Shown here: positions 1-10,624 of the stretch, piece after piece
Numbering within the stretch: position 1 is the first letter of the stretch
Layout: each line of letters begins with the position of its first letter
NCBI RefSeq assembly: GCF_003627215.1
Contig: NZ_CP032677.1
Span: 873,501 to 937,500, forward strand
Direction of reading: 5' to 3'
DNA from: Pseudomonas sp. Leaf58
GTDB lineage: Bacteria > Pseudomonadota > Gammaproteobacteria > Pseudomonadales > Pseudomonadaceae
DNA length: 64,000 nt
The notes under the pieces: generated by a model
Told to the model about the DNA's origin: nothing
Database searches by the model: none
Seen by the model: the letters and a program-made list of their open reading frames with translations, nothing else
Translations under genes and position numbers: made by a program

Positions 1-203
1 CCAAGCTGCTGATCGCCGGCGATACCCTGTTCCGCCGTGGCATCGGCCGTACCGATTTGTGGGGCGGCGACCAGCGGGCCATCGTGCGTTCCATCAAGGA
101 GCGGCTGTACCGGCTGGACGAGGAGGCTACCGTGGTGACCGGCCACGGTCCCGATACCCGCTTGGGCGACGAAATGCGTGAAAACCCCTTCGTGCGGGCC
201 TGA
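1..203 (+). CDS. MBL-fold metallo-hydrolase, C-terminal part only
   Basis: The gene enters from outside the window; in-frame codons start at base 3 and 66 residues are visible before the TGA at 201-203. The fragment has GDTLF (a metal-binding Asp), then the G-x-G-R-T-D-L-W-G-G-D segment and a GHG near the end. These are the late motifs of glyoxalase II-like, YcbL-type metallo-beta-lactamase-fold hydrolases, which use one or two metal ions to hydrolyse thioesters or related small substrates in the cytoplasm. The substrate cannot be read from this fragment. The gene runs in the same direction as the OmpA-like gene, about 108 bases downstream, and is probably a separate unit. Confidence 0.8.
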   Translation, partial: KLLIAGDTLFRRGIGRTDLWGGDQRAIVRSIKERLYRLDEEATVVTGHGPDTRLGDEMRENPFVRA

Positions 204-311
204 TGGCACATGAAGGCACTTTCATGGAATTTTTTCTTACCGTTGTAATCCAAGGCAGGCATAGATCCCTTTACGATCTGCCGCATTCATGAATTTAGTA
301 GGAGCTTGTCC

Positions 312-1022
312 ATGTTCACCATGCGTCGTCTGATTATCGTCGCAACCGCCGCTGCCCTGATGACCGGTTGTGCCGGCCAGAGTCCTTATGACAATCAGGG
401 TCAAGCGCAGGGCTCCACCGGGATGAGCAAAACCGCCAAGTACGGCGGCCTCGGCGCGCTAGCCGGTGCTATTGCCGGTGCCGCCATCGATCACAACAAC
501 CGTGGCAAGGGCGCACTGATTGGCGCCGCCGCGGTGGGTGCCGCCGCCGCCGGTTATGGCTACTACGCCGACAAGCAGGAAGCCGAACTGCGCGCGCAAA
601 TGGCCAACACCGGTGTCGAAGTGCAGCGCCAGGGTGACCAGATCAAGCTGATCATGCCGGGCAACATCACCTTCGCCACCGACTCGGCCAACATCGCGCC
701 AAGCTTCTACTCGCCGCTGAACAACCTGGCTGGCTCGTTCAAGCAGTTCAACCAGAACACCATCGAAGTGGTTGGTTTCACCGACAGCACCGGCAGCCGC
801 CAGCACAACATGGACCTGTCCCAGCGCCGTGCGCAGGCGGTCAGCACCTACCTGACCTCGCAAGGTGTGGACGCCTCGCGTATCTCCGCGCGCGGCATGG
901 GCCCGGACCAGCCTATCGCCAGCAATGCCGACGCCAATGGCCGTGCCCAGAACCGCCGGGTTGAAGTGAACCTGAAGCCTATTCCGGGTCAGCAGTATGA
1001 CCAAGGGCAGGTTCAGCAGTAA
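312..1022 (+). CDS. OmpA-family lipoprotein with glycine-zipper segment
   Basis: Peptidoglycan-associated outer-membrane lipoprotein of about 236 residues. The N-terminus is a lipoprotein signal with the acylated Cys near residue 20 (L-M-T-G-C). A Gly/Ala-rich zipper at about 38-75 resembles YiaD/YfiB-type proteins and probably inserts in the membrane. An OmpA C-terminal domain follows (about 105-230), with the FTDSTG, LSQRRA and NRRVEV motifs that bind diaminopimelate in the wall. The ATG at 312 is preceded by AGGAG at 300-304; a TTG at 306 and an ATG at 321 are poorer starts. It is a single gene ending in a strong hairpin. The role is probably linking outer membrane to peptidoglycan. Confidence 0.9.
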   Translation: MFTMRRLIIVATAAALMTGCAGQSPYDNQGQAQGSTGMSKTAKYGGLGALAGAIAGAAIDHNNRGKGALIGAAAVGAAAAGYGYYADKQEAELRAQMANTGVEVQRQGDQIKLIMPGNITFATDSANIAPSFYSPLNNLAGSFKQFNQNTIEVVGFTDSTGSRQHNMDLSQRRAQAVSTYLTSQGVDASRISARGMGPDQPIASNADANGRAQNRRVEVNLKPIPGQQYDQGQVQQ

Positions 1023-1032
1023 GGCATCAATC

Positions 1033-1060
1033 CTGGGGCCGCAAAGCGGCCCCAGTTTTT
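1033..1060 (+). terminator. Rho-independent terminator after the OmpA-like gene
   Basis: A perfect 10-bp stem (CTGGGGCCGC / GCGGCCCCAG) with an AAA loop is followed by five T. The last bases overlap the stop codon of the convergent pta gene, so it separates the two converging transcripts. Confidence 0.85.
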
Positions 1061-3146
1061 AGCGCACCACGCTTGCCTGTATCGCCGTCAGGGCAATGGT
1101 ATGCACGATATCGTCGACCTGAGCCCCACGCGGCAAGTCGTTCACCGGCTTGCGCAAGCCCTGCAGCATTGGCCCCAGGCTGACCCCGTCGGTGCTGCGC
1201 TGCACCGCCTTGTGCGTGGTATTGCCGGTATTCAGGTCGGGGAACACGAACACCGTGGCGCGCCCGGCCACCGGGCTGCCCGGCGCCAATTCGCGGGCGA
1301 TTGCCGGGTTGGCCGCCGCGTCGTACTGCAACGGCCCATCGATCAGCAGCGCTTGCTCAGCACCCTGTGCCAGGCGAGTCGCTTCGCGCACCTTCTCGAC
1401 TTCCTCGTCACTGGCCGAATCACTTGAATAACTGATCATCGCTACCCGCGGCGCGATACCGAAGGCGTGCGCCGATTCGGCACTCTGCCGGGCGATCTCG
1501 GCCAGTTCCGCGGCGCTCGGGTGCGGGTTCATCACGCAGTCGCCGTACACCAGCACCTGTTCGGGGAACAGCATGAAGAACACCGATGACACCAAGCTTG
1601 AGCCCGGCGCGGTCTTGATCAGTTGCAGGGCGGGGCGGATGGTGTTGGCGGTGGAGTGGACCAGGCCCGAAACCAGGCCGTCCACTTCGTCCAGGGCCAA
1701 CATCATGGTGCCTATCACTACCGGGTCTTCCAGTTGCTGCTCGGCCATGGGCGCATTGAGGTTTTTGCTTTTGCGCAGTTCGACCATCGGCTCTACATAG
1801 CGCCCGCGAATCAGCTCTGGGTCGAGAATCTCGAGGCCTGGCGGCAAGGTGATGCCTTGGGCGCGAGCCACGGCGTCGACATCCTCAGGCTTGGCCAGCA
1901 GCACGCAACGGGCGATGCCGCGGGCCTGGCAAATGGCCGCAGCCTGCACCAGCAGCGGTTCGGCGCCTTCTGGCAGGACGATACGTTTGTTGGCCTGCTG
2001 CGCGCGCTGAATCAGCTGGTAGCGGAACACCGCCGGTGACAGGCGCAGCTCGCGTGGGGTGCCGCAACGCTGGTGCAACCAGGCCGCGTCGAGGTGGCTG
2101 GCGACGAAGTCGGTGATGAATTCGGCGCGCTCGCGGTCGTCCACCGGGATTTCGCGGTTCAGCGAGTTGAGCTGGTTGGCGGTGTCGTACGAACCGGTGC
2201 TGACCGACAGGATCGGTAGGCCGGCCTGCAGGGCGCCACGGCACAAGCCGAGGATGCGCGCGTCGGGCTTGCTGTCACTGGTCAGCAACAGGCCGGCCAG
2301 CGGTACGCCGTTGATCGCCGCCAGGCTGACCGCCAGGATGATGTCGTCGCGGTCGCCTGGGGTTACCACCAGGGTGCCCGAGGTGAGCAGCGGTACCGTA
2401 TTGGCCACGGTACGTGCGCAGATGATGATCTTGCTCATGCGCCGCTGCTCGTAGTCGCCGGCATTGAGCACCTGGGCGCCGAGCAGTTCGGCCACGTCGC
2501 GGGTGCGCGGGGCATTCAGTTCGGGCTGGTAGGGGATGCAGCCGAGCAGGCGGAAGTCATTGCCCCGCAGCAGCGGCGAATGCTCGCGCAGGCGGGTGGC
2601 AAAGTCGGCCATGCTTTCATCGGTGCGCACCTTGTTGAGGATTACCCCGAGCACTTTCGGGTCGCGCGGGCCGCCGAACAGCTGGGCTTGCAGTTCGACC
2701 CGGCCGGACAGCTCGCTGAGCACTTCGTTTTCCGGTGCCGACACCAGGATCACCTCGGCATCCAGGCTCTTGGCCAGGTGCAGGTTGACCCGCGCCGCAT
2801 AGCTCGCGTGGCGTGTGGGCACCATGCCCTCGACCACCACCACGTCGTTGCCGATGCAGGCTTGCTGGTAGAGGCGGATGATTTCTTCGAGCAGCTCGTC
2901 CAACTGGCCATCACCCAGCATACGCTCGACGTGGGCCAGGCTCAGCGGTACCGGGGGCTTGATGCCGTGGGTGCGGGCGACCAGCTCGGTGGAGCGCTCG
3001 GGGCCGGTGTCGCCCGGGTGGGGCTGGGCAATCGGCTTGAAGAAGCCGACCTTGAGGCCGGCGCGCTCCAGGGTACGCACCAGGCCCAGGCTGATGGAGG
3101 TCAGGCCGACACCAAAGTCGGTCGGCGCAATGAAAAATGTCTGCAT
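1059..3146 (-). CDS. pta: Phosphate acetyltransferase
   Basis: Converts acetyl-CoA and phosphate to acetyl phosphate and CoA in the cytoplasm. The 695-residue protein has the long three-part architecture: an N-terminal P-loop/BioD-like domain (starts M-Q-T-F-F-I-A-P-T), a central DRTGG domain at about 210-330, and a C-terminal PTA/PTB catalytic domain from about 370 with the VLPEGAEP start and a FPDLNTGN motif. The open frame extends further upstream, but the ATG at 3146 begins the conserved N-terminus. No ackA is adjacent here, although ackA lies beside pta in some pseudomonads. The gene converges with the OmpA-like gene. Confidence 0.95.
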   Translation of the reverse strand: MQTFFIAPTDFGVGLTSISLGLVRTLERAGLKVGFFKPIAQPHPGDTGPERSTELVARTHGIKPPVPLSLAHVERMLGDGQLDELLEEIIRLYQQACIGNDVVVVEGMVPTRHASYAARVNLHLAKSLDAEVILVSAPENEVLSELSGRVELQAQLFGGPRDPKVLGVILNKVRTDESMADFATRLREHSPLLRGNDFRLLGCIPYQPELNAPRTRDVAELLGAQVLNAGDYEQRRMSKIIICARTVANTVPLLTSGTLVVTPGDRDDIILAVSLAAINGVPLAGLLLTSDSKPDARILGLCRGALQAGLPILSVSTGSYDTANQLNSLNREIPVDDRERAEFITDFVASHLDAAWLHQRCGTPRELRLSPAVFRYQLIQRAQQANKRIVLPEGAEPLLVQAAAICQARGIARCVLLAKPEDVDAVARAQGITLPPGLEILDPELIRGRYVEPMVELRKSKNLNAPMAEQQLEDPVVIGTMMLALDEVDGLVSGLVHSTANTIRPALQLIKTAPGSSLVSSVFFMLFPEQVLVYGDCVMNPHPSAAELAEIARQSAESAHAFGIAPRVAMISYSSDSASDEEVEKVREATRLAQGAEQALLIDGPLQYDAAANPAIARELAPGSPVAGRATVFVFPDLNTGNTTHKAVQRSTDGVSLGPMLQGLRKPVNDLPRGAQVDDIVHTIALTAIQASVVR

Positions 3147-3177
3147 GCGTGCTTCTCGGAATAAGCGTTGCAAGAAA

Positions 3178-3480
3178 TTAACGGCCAAGGGTAGCGCTAT
3201 CGGCCCCTTGCGCGCACCAGCCGCAAGCGAAAGGCTGGCCGATGCGCTGCGCACGTTGGGCCGGGTCGAGCACCCAGGGGCGCGCCTGCCACGGCGGCTG
3301 GTGGCGCAGGTGCTGGGTGTGGCCGCAGGACAGTTCGGCCACCCAGTGGCCTTCTTCGTCCTGGTGGAAGCCGGTGATCCGACTGATGGGCCGTTGCTCG
3401 TCTGCGGTGCGTTCGCAATCGGGCGATGGCTTGGTTACACTTGTCCGCTCTACATACTTTTGCAAAAGGTCTTGCCCCAT
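3178..3480 (-). CDS. DUF3565 family protein
   Basis: Small protein of about 100 residues. From about residue 30 it carries the DUF3565 signature: an I-T-G-F-H-x-D-E-E-G start, W-V-A-E-L-S-C-G-H, R-H-x-P-P-W and a final CGWC. The Cys/His pattern suggests metal binding, but no function is established. The ATG at 3480 is the only ATG close to the domain and forms a shared CATG with the start codon of the divergent slyD-like gene at 3479. A TTG at 3465 is an alternative start. It lies about 31 bases upstream of pta on the same strand and may be co-transcribed with it. Confidence 0.75.
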   Translation of the reverse strand: MGQDLLQKYVERTSVTKPSPDCERTADEQRPISRITGFHQDEEGHWVAELSCGHTQHLRHQPPWQARPWVLDPAQRAQRIGQPFACGWCAQGADSATLGR

Positions 3481-3964
3481 GCTGATCGCCGCCAACAAGG
3501 CTGTCTCCATCGACTATACCCTGACCAACGACGCCGGGGAGACCATCGACAGCTCCGCCGGTGGTGCGCCGCTGGTTTACCTGCACGGTGCCGGCAACAT
3601 TATCCCAGGCCTGGAAAAAGCCCTGGAAGGCAAGCAGGCCGGTGACGAACTGAACGTTTCCATCGAGCCGGAAGATGCCTACGGCGAATACCTGGCCGAG
3701 CTGGTCAGCACCCTGAACCGCAGCCTGTTCGAAGGCGTCGACGAGCTGGAAGTCGGCATGCAGTTCCACGCTTCGGCGCCGGATGGCCAGATGCAGATCG
3801 TCACCATCCGTGACGTCGATGGTGACGACGTCACTGTTGACGGCAACCACCCGCTGGCCGGCCAGCGCCTGACCTTCCAGGTCAAGGTGGTCGACGTGCG
3901 TGACGCCAGCGACGAAGAAATCGCTCACCGCCACATCCACGGTGAAGGTGGCCATCACCACTGA
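3479..3964 (+). CDS. FKBP-type peptidyl-prolyl isomerase, SlyD-like
   Basis: A 161-residue cytoplasmic prolyl isomerase/chaperone. The N-terminal half has the FKBP start (A-V-S-I-D-Y-T-L-T-N), the LVYLHG segment and the insert-in-flap region typical of SlyD. EPEDAYGEY and the NHPLAGQ-L-F motif follow at about 120-130. The C-terminus is a short histidine-rich tail (HRHIHGEGGHHH), which in SlyD proteins binds nickel and other metals. The ATG at 3479 opens the domain exactly. It is divergent from the DUF3565 gene with overlapping start codons and is followed by glutathione peroxidase, the same order as in other pseudomonads. Confidence 0.92.
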   Translation: MLIAANKAVSIDYTLTNDAGETIDSSAGGAPLVYLHGAGNIIPGLEKALEGKQAGDELNVSIEPEDAYGEYLAELVSTLNRSLFEGVDELEVGMQFHASAPDGQMQIVTIRDVDGDDVTVDGNHPLAGQRLTFQVKVVDVRDASDEEIAHRHIHGEGGHHH

Positions 3965-4108
3965 TTTTCTGCGCTAAGCTCAGAAAGTCGCCAGGCGCTC
4001 GGGCAAGCCGATTTGCCTTCCTACGGGAGGTGGACGGTTTGGACGAGCGCCTTTTTAGTGGGCGGAATTCGCCTGCGCGGCAACCGGGAACCTGAGAGGG
4101 GATTCATC

Positions 4109-4591
4109 ATGAGTGCATTTCACGACCTGAAGTTGGACGCGCTGAACGGCGGGGAGCTGCCCCTCGCACCATTCAAGGGCCAAGTGGTGCTGGTGGTCAA
4201 CGTTGCCTCCAAATGTGGCCTCACGCCGCAGTACAAAGCCCTGGAGAACCTCTATCAGGTGTACAAGGACCAGGGCTTCAATGTGCTTGGCCTGCCGTGC
4301 AACCAGTTTGCCGGGCAGGAACCGGGCAGCGAAAAGGAAATCCGCGAGTTCTGCAGCCTGAATTACGGGGTGAGCTTCCCGCTGGGGGGAAAGCTGGAGG
4401 TCAACGGGCCGCAGCGGCATTCGCTGTATCGCCTGCTGGCGGGCGAGGGGGCTGAGTTCCCGGGTGACATTACCTGGAACTTCGAGAAGTTCCTGGTCGG
4501 CAAGGATGGGCGGGTGTTGGCGCGTTTTTCGCCACGCACTGCGCCGGATGACCCGGCGGTGGTGCAGGCTATAGAGAAGGCGTTGGGCTGA
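4109..4591 (+). CDS. Glutathione peroxidase (cysteine type)
   Basis: A 160-residue thiol peroxidase that reduces hydrogen or lipid peroxides, with glutathione or thioredoxin as donor. The peroxidatic Cys is at about 36 in NVASKCGLT, where selenium-type enzymes have selenocysteine. The catalytic Gln lies in C-N-Q-F-A-G-Q-E-P-G (about 64-72), and the Trp/Asn pair in TWNFEKFLV near 123. Cys82 is a possible resolving residue. AGAGGGG precedes the ATG at 4109. It is a monocistronic gene convergent with the glycosyltransferase gene, with a large palindrome between them. Confidence 0.93.
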   Translation: MSAFHDLKLDALNGGELPLAPFKGQVVLVVNVASKCGLTPQYKALENLYQVYKDQGFNVLGLPCNQFAGQEPGSEKEIREFCSLNYGVSFPLGGKLEVNGPQRHSLYRLLAGEGAEFPGDITWNFEKFLVGKDGRVLARFSPRTAPDDPAVVQAIEKALG

Positions 4592-4614
4592 TAGCGCCTG
4601 GCATGCCATGTGCG

Positions 4615-4664
4615 GCGCCTGTGAGACACAGCGCCGCCCGCGCGGCGCTCGGTCTCACAGGCGC
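4615..4664. repeat. Long GC-rich inverted repeat between convergent genes
   Basis: The outer arms GCGCCTGTGAGAC (4615-4627) and GTCTCACAGGCGC (4652-4664) are perfectly complementary. An inner 8-bp stem AGCGCCGC / GCGGCGCT closes on a CCGC loop. The repeat overlaps the last codons of the glycosyltransferase gene and lies just after the glutathione peroxidase stop. It has no T-run, so it may end or protect transcripts without being a classical terminator. Its core resembles the palindrome at 32979-33036. Confidence 0.8.
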
Positions 4665-5845
4665 TGCATATGTTGCGTCGACCGCTCAGCCGCAACCCCA
4701 GGCTCCCGACAAGTGCTATACAAATATCCCTCAAACTGCTCGACAATCGCCGCCCAGCCCTGGCGGCTAGCGTGTTGCCGCGCATTTAGGCGCACCCTGC
4801 GCAAGGTTTCCTGTTCTTCAAGCAGCCAGCAGGCCGCATCGACGAACGCCGCCTGGTCCCCCGGCATGGCCAGCGCACCACTGTGACCATGGCGAATATG
4901 CTGTGCAGCGGCCGCCTCGTCATAAGCGACCACCGCCAACCCCGAAGCCATGGCTTCGAGCACCACATTGCCAAAAGTTTCGGTCAGGCTCGGGAACAGG
5001 AACAGGTCACCACTGGCATAGTGCTCGGCCAGCACTTCGCCGCGCTGGGCGCCGCAGACCACGGCATCCGGTACTTGCTGTGCGAGGGCGGCGCGCTGCG
5101 GGCCATCGCCCACCAGTATCAAGCGCAGGCGCTTCTGTGGGTAAGCCTTTTGCAGGGCTTCAAGGCATGGGCGCAGTAAACCCAGGTTCTTTTCTGCGGC
5201 CAGCCGCCCAACATGCAGCACGGCGACATCGTCCGGGCCAAGCCCCCAGCTTTCGCGCAATGCCGCACTGCGCCGGGCCGGGTTGAACAGGCAGGCATCG
5301 ACCCCCCGGGCCAACAGCGCCAGGCGCTCGAAACCACGGCGTTCAAGCTCCAAGCGCTGGCTGAGGCTGGGCACCAGCGTAGTGGCCGTGCGCCGATGGA
5401 ACCAGCGCAGGTAATGGGTGAGCATGCGTGCCAGCAGGCCTAGGCCGTACTGGCCTGAGTACTGCGGGAAATTGGTGTGAAAGCCACTGACCACCGCTAC
5501 CCCCAGGCGCCGCGCCGCGCGCAGTGCGCTGAGCCCCAATGGCCCCTCGGTGGCGATATACAGCACATCGGGGCGCTGCCGGCGCCAGCGGCGCAACAGC
5601 TTGTGCATCGACACCTCGCCCCACTGCAAACCGGGGTAGCCGGGCAGGGCCCAGCCACGGCACAGCATCAGCTTCGGGTCGTTGTGCACGGGGCCTTCGC
5701 CGGCCTGGCGCGGGCGCACCACCTCAATCTCATGGCCGCGTTGGCGCAACCCTTCGCTGAGGCGGCCAAGGGTGTTGGCCACGCCGTTGATTTCGGGTGG
5801 GAAGGTTTCGCTGACCAGGGTAATGCGTAGGGCGGGTGTATTCAT
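4655..5845 (-). CDS. GT4-family glycosyltransferase
   Basis: A 396-residue GT-B fold retaining glycosyltransferase, cytoplasmic or peripheral to the membrane. The N-terminal half begins TLVSETFPPEINGVANT, a pattern typical of GDP-mannose-dependent alpha-mannosyltransferase-like enzymes that act on lipids. The C-terminal nucleotide-sugar domain shows H-V-G-R-L-A-A-E-K-N and L-V-G-D-G-P. The acceptor-side E-x7-E motif appears as FPSLTETFGNVVLEAMASG near 290-310. Sugar donor and acceptor cannot be fixed from sequence. The ATG at 5845 fits the conserved start. It stands alone, and its 3' end runs into the long palindrome. Confidence 0.88.
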   Translation of the reverse strand: MNTPALRITLVSETFPPEINGVANTLGRLSEGLRQRGHEIEVVRPRQAGEGPVHNDPKLMLCRGWALPGYPGLQWGEVSMHKLLRRWRRQRPDVLYIATEGPLGLSALRAARRLGVAVVSGFHTNFPQYSGQYGLGLLARMLTHYLRWFHRRTATTLVPSLSQRLELERRGFERLALLARGVDACLFNPARRSAALRESWGLGPDDVAVLHVGRLAAEKNLGLLRPCLEALQKAYPQKRLRLILVGDGPQRAALAQQVPDAVVCGAQRGEVLAEHYASGDLFLFPSLTETFGNVVLEAMASGLAVVAYDEAAAAQHIRHGHSGALAMPGDQAAFVDAACWLLEEQETLRRVRLNARQHASRQGWAAIVEQFEGYLYSTCREPGVAAERSTQHMQRL

Positions 5846-6022
5846 GACAAAAAGTGTCCGCCTGCTGGGTTGCGCAAATGTGACTGCCGTGTGACGTACA
5901 GATGACAGCTGACCGGCGACACGTTTGGCTTTGTGAATATTTCCCGCAGGGCACTCAAGAAGGCCTCACCGCCAGCCGATGAAGATGCATTCGACTAGCT
6001 GATGCGCTCCGGGAGAGCGGTG

Positions 6023-7339
6023 ATGTTCAACAACAAGCTCAAGCAAGAAATCCGGCAGTTGCGCGAAGACCTGATGTCCATCGAGCAGGTCAAGAGTAGC
6101 CTCGACAGCGAGATGCTGGTGCTGCAACTCGACCCTCAGGGGCGGATCGAGATGGCCAATGGCAACTTCGAAAGCGAGATGCTCTACCGGGGCGAACAAT
6201 TGCTTGGCCGCAAACTGGAGGACATCGTCCCCGCTCACGTGAAATCGCTGGATTTCTACCAGCGCATGAAAAACGCGATCAGCCGCGGTGAACACCTGAA
6301 CGGTGCCTTCCGCCTGCTGCGCGGCAATGGCCAGGAAGCCTGGCTGCGGTCGATCCTGCAGCCGGTCAAGAACAGTGAAGGGCGCATCAAGTACTTCACG
6401 CTGCACTCCAGCGACCTTACCCGCACCATCGAGACTTCCCGCGAGCACGAAAGCCTGATCAAGGCGTTGATGCGCTCTACCGCCGTGATCGAGTTCGACC
6501 TGGACGGCACTATCCTGACTGCCAACGAGCGCTTCCTGGCATCGGTCGGCTATCGCCTGGAACAGATCCGTGGCAAGCATCACCGCCTGTTCTGTGACCC
6601 AGCGGAGGCCAACTCGGTGGCCTACCAGGCCTTTTGGGACAGGCTGCGCCGTGGCGAGTACGTTGCCGAGCGTTTCAAGCGTATTGATGCCCATGGCCGG
6701 GTAGTTTGGCTGGAGGCCTCGTACAACCCGATCTTCGACCCCCATGACGTACTGTACAAGGTGGTCAAGTTCGCCACCGTGATCACCCACCAGGTCAACC
6801 AGGAGCAAGCGGTGGCCGAGGCAGCGGACGTGGCTTACAACACCTCGCTGGGCACGGATGCCAGCGCCCGCAAAGCCACCGAGGTGGTTACCCAGACCGT
6901 CAGCGTGATGCGCGGGCTGGAGGCCTCGATGCAGGAAGCCGCCGAAGGCATCCAGGCGTTGGACACCCAGTCACGGGTGATTGGCTCGATCATCAAGACC
7001 ATCAGCGACATTGCCGGGCAGACCAACCTCCTGGCGCTTAACGCGGCCATCGAAGCGGCCCGCGCCGGTGAACAGGGGCGAGGCTTTGCCGTGGTCGCCG
7101 ATGAGGTGCGCCAGCTGGCCTCGCGCACCAGTACCGCCACCGAGGAAATCGCCCGGGTGGTGCAGCAGAACGAGCAACTGGCCCAGGCGGCGGTGGCGAT
7201 CATCGACACCAGCAAGCGCCAAGCCGAACAGGGGCTGGCGCTGGCTGACCAGACGGGGAATGTGATCGTCGAGATCCAGGACGGGGCGCAGCGGGTGGTG
7301 GATGTGGTGGGGCAGTTTTCCAGTCGGTTGGGGCAGTGA
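6023..7339 (+). CDS. Soluble chemoreceptor with two PAS domains (BdlA/Aer-like)
   Basis: A 438-residue protein with no transmembrane segment. It has a short N-terminal helix, PAS domain 1 at about 25-115, PAS domain 2 at about 145-255, and a methyl-accepting signalling domain from about 290 to the end. The hairpin tip is recognisable by [21 protein letters not shown]. The architecture matches cytoplasmic receptors such as BdlA (biofilm dispersal) and PAS-based energy or redox sensors; the bound cofactor (haem, FAD) cannot be seen. The ATG at 6023 has GGGAG at 6011-6015 and is preferred to the ATG at 6002. It would act through CheW/CheA, encoded elsewhere. Confidence 0.9.
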   Translation: MFNNKLKQEIRQLREDLMSIEQVKSSLDSEMLVLQLDPQGRIEMANGNFESEMLYRGEQLLGRKLEDIVPAHVKSLDFYQRMKNAISRGEHLNGAFRLLRGNGQEAWLRSILQPVKNSEGRIKYFTLHSSDLTRTIETSREHESLIKALMRSTAVIEFDLDGTILTANERFLASVGYRLEQIRGKHHRLFCDPAEANSVAYQAFWDRLRRGEYVAERFKRIDAHGRVVWLEASYNPIFDPHDVLYKVVKFATVITHQVNQEQAVAEAADVAYNTSLGTDASARKATEVVTQTVSVMRGLEASMQEAAEGIQALDTQSRVIGSIIKTISDIAGQTNLLALNAAIEAARAGEQGRGFAVVADEVRQLASRTSTATEEIARVVQQNEQLAQAAVAIIDTSKRQAEQGLALADQTGNVIVEIQDGAQRVVDVVGQFSSRLGQ

Positions 7340-7365
7340 CACCAAGGCCAGACACGCTTTGCTAT

Positions 7366-7408
7366 TTGTAAGAGCGGCCTTTTGTCGCGAAAGAGCCGCT
7401 CCCAACTG
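7366..7408. repeat. REP-type palindrome (degenerate)
   Basis: The segment TGTAAGAGCGGCC ... GTCGCGAAAGAGCCGCTCC is a variant of the P. putida REP element. It lies between the convergent chemoreceptor and cysZ genes. Confidence 0.6.
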
Positions 7409-7420
7409 GGCGCAGAGGGA

Positions 7421-8149
7421 TCAGTTGCGCTCCCGCACCCAGAACAAGGTAGCCCCGGCTACCGCCGCCGGCATCATCAGCACGTTCACTAACGGCACCA
7501 TCAGCGCAAGGTAGGTAATCCCGCCAAAGCCCAGCGACTGCCAGCGCTTGCTGCGCAGCCAAGCGAGCATGTCCTGCCAGCTCATCTTGTTGTTGTCCGC
7601 CGGGTAGTCGATGTACTGAATCGCCATCATCCACACCCCGAAGATCAGCCACAGCGGCGCGGCCACCACGTTGACCACCGGGATCAGCGACAGGATGAAC
7701 AGGGCAATCGCCCGTGGCAGGAAGTAACCCAGCTTGCGCATTTCACGGCCAAAGGTACGCGGCACCATGGCCACCAGCTCGCCCCAGCTGAATGCCGGGA
7801 AGTTGTCCTGGCCACGCACTACCACCTCCACCTTTTCCGCCAGAAAGCCATTGAACGGCGCGGCAATGATGTTGGCCACCAGGGTGAAGGTGAAGAACAC
7901 CATCAGCACCACCAAAGCGACGAACAGCGGCCAGAGGAGGTAGGTAAGGAAGTCCAGCCAGCTTGGCAAGCTTGGCATCAGGGCGTCGACCCACAAGCTG
8001 AACTGATGGCCGGCGAAGTAGATAAGGCCGCCGAACAGCAGCAGGTTGACTGCCAGCGGCAACAGCACGAACAACCGCAGGTTGGGGCTCAGCACCAGTT
8101 TCAGGCCTTCGCGCAGGTACTGGGGGCCAGAGAGGACAGGGGCTTGCAT
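7421..8149 (-). CDS. cysZ: Sulfate transporter CysZ
   Basis: A 242-residue inner-membrane protein of the CysZ/EI24 family, which carries sulfate into the cell for cysteine synthesis. It starts with the conserved G-x-x-Y-L-R-E-G segment. Hydrophobic helices lie near residues 25-48, 65-95, 140-165 and 200-235, and [17 protein letters not shown] is characteristic of the family. The ATG at 8149 is preceded on the minus strand by GGAG. The open frame reaches further upstream, but that extension lacks family similarity. It is divergent from trxB. Confidence 0.92.
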   Translation of the reverse strand: MQAPVLSGPQYLREGLKLVLSPNLRLFVLLPLAVNLLLFGGLIYFAGHQFSLWVDALMPSLPSWLDFLTYLLWPLFVALVVLMVFFTFTLVANIIAAPFNGFLAEKVEVVVRGQDNFPAFSWGELVAMVPRTFGREMRKLGYFLPRAIALFILSLIPVVNVVAAPLWLIFGVWMMAIQYIDYPADNNKMSWQDMLAWLRSKRWQSLGFGGITYLALMVPLVNVLMMPAAVAGATLFWVRERN

Positions 8150-9443
<1,294 letters not shown>

Positions 9444-9486
9444 TCTGAGAGCGCCGGGGCTGCTTCGCAGCCCTATCGCCACCCCA

Positions 9487-9516
9487 CAAAAAACCGGCTC
9501 AATGGCCGGTTTTTTG
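9487..9516. terminator. Bidirectional terminator between trxB and nadC
   Basis: AACCGGC and GCCGGTT arms are flanked by an A-run on the left and six T on the right, so the hairpin can end transcription from both converging genes. Confidence 0.85.
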
Positions 9517-9530
9517 GTTCTGCAAGCCGC

Positions 9531-10394
<864 letters not shown>

Positions 10395-10624
10395 CTAGAT
10401 GCCCGCGATTATAGGGCAGGGGGCCGGTGTGTACAGCCGCCTTGGCAAGGAATGACCTTTGGTCGGCGGGTGTGAGCAACCGGGGCAAATCAAGGTCACT
10501 AACCAGTCGCTGAAACGGCGCTGGCAGCCGTGTGGATTTTTACCGATAATAACGCCCAGTATTTGGCGTCATAGCTTTGACGAGTCGCAGCCCCTTCGGG
10601 CAAGACACCTGCAAGGAGTTCAGG

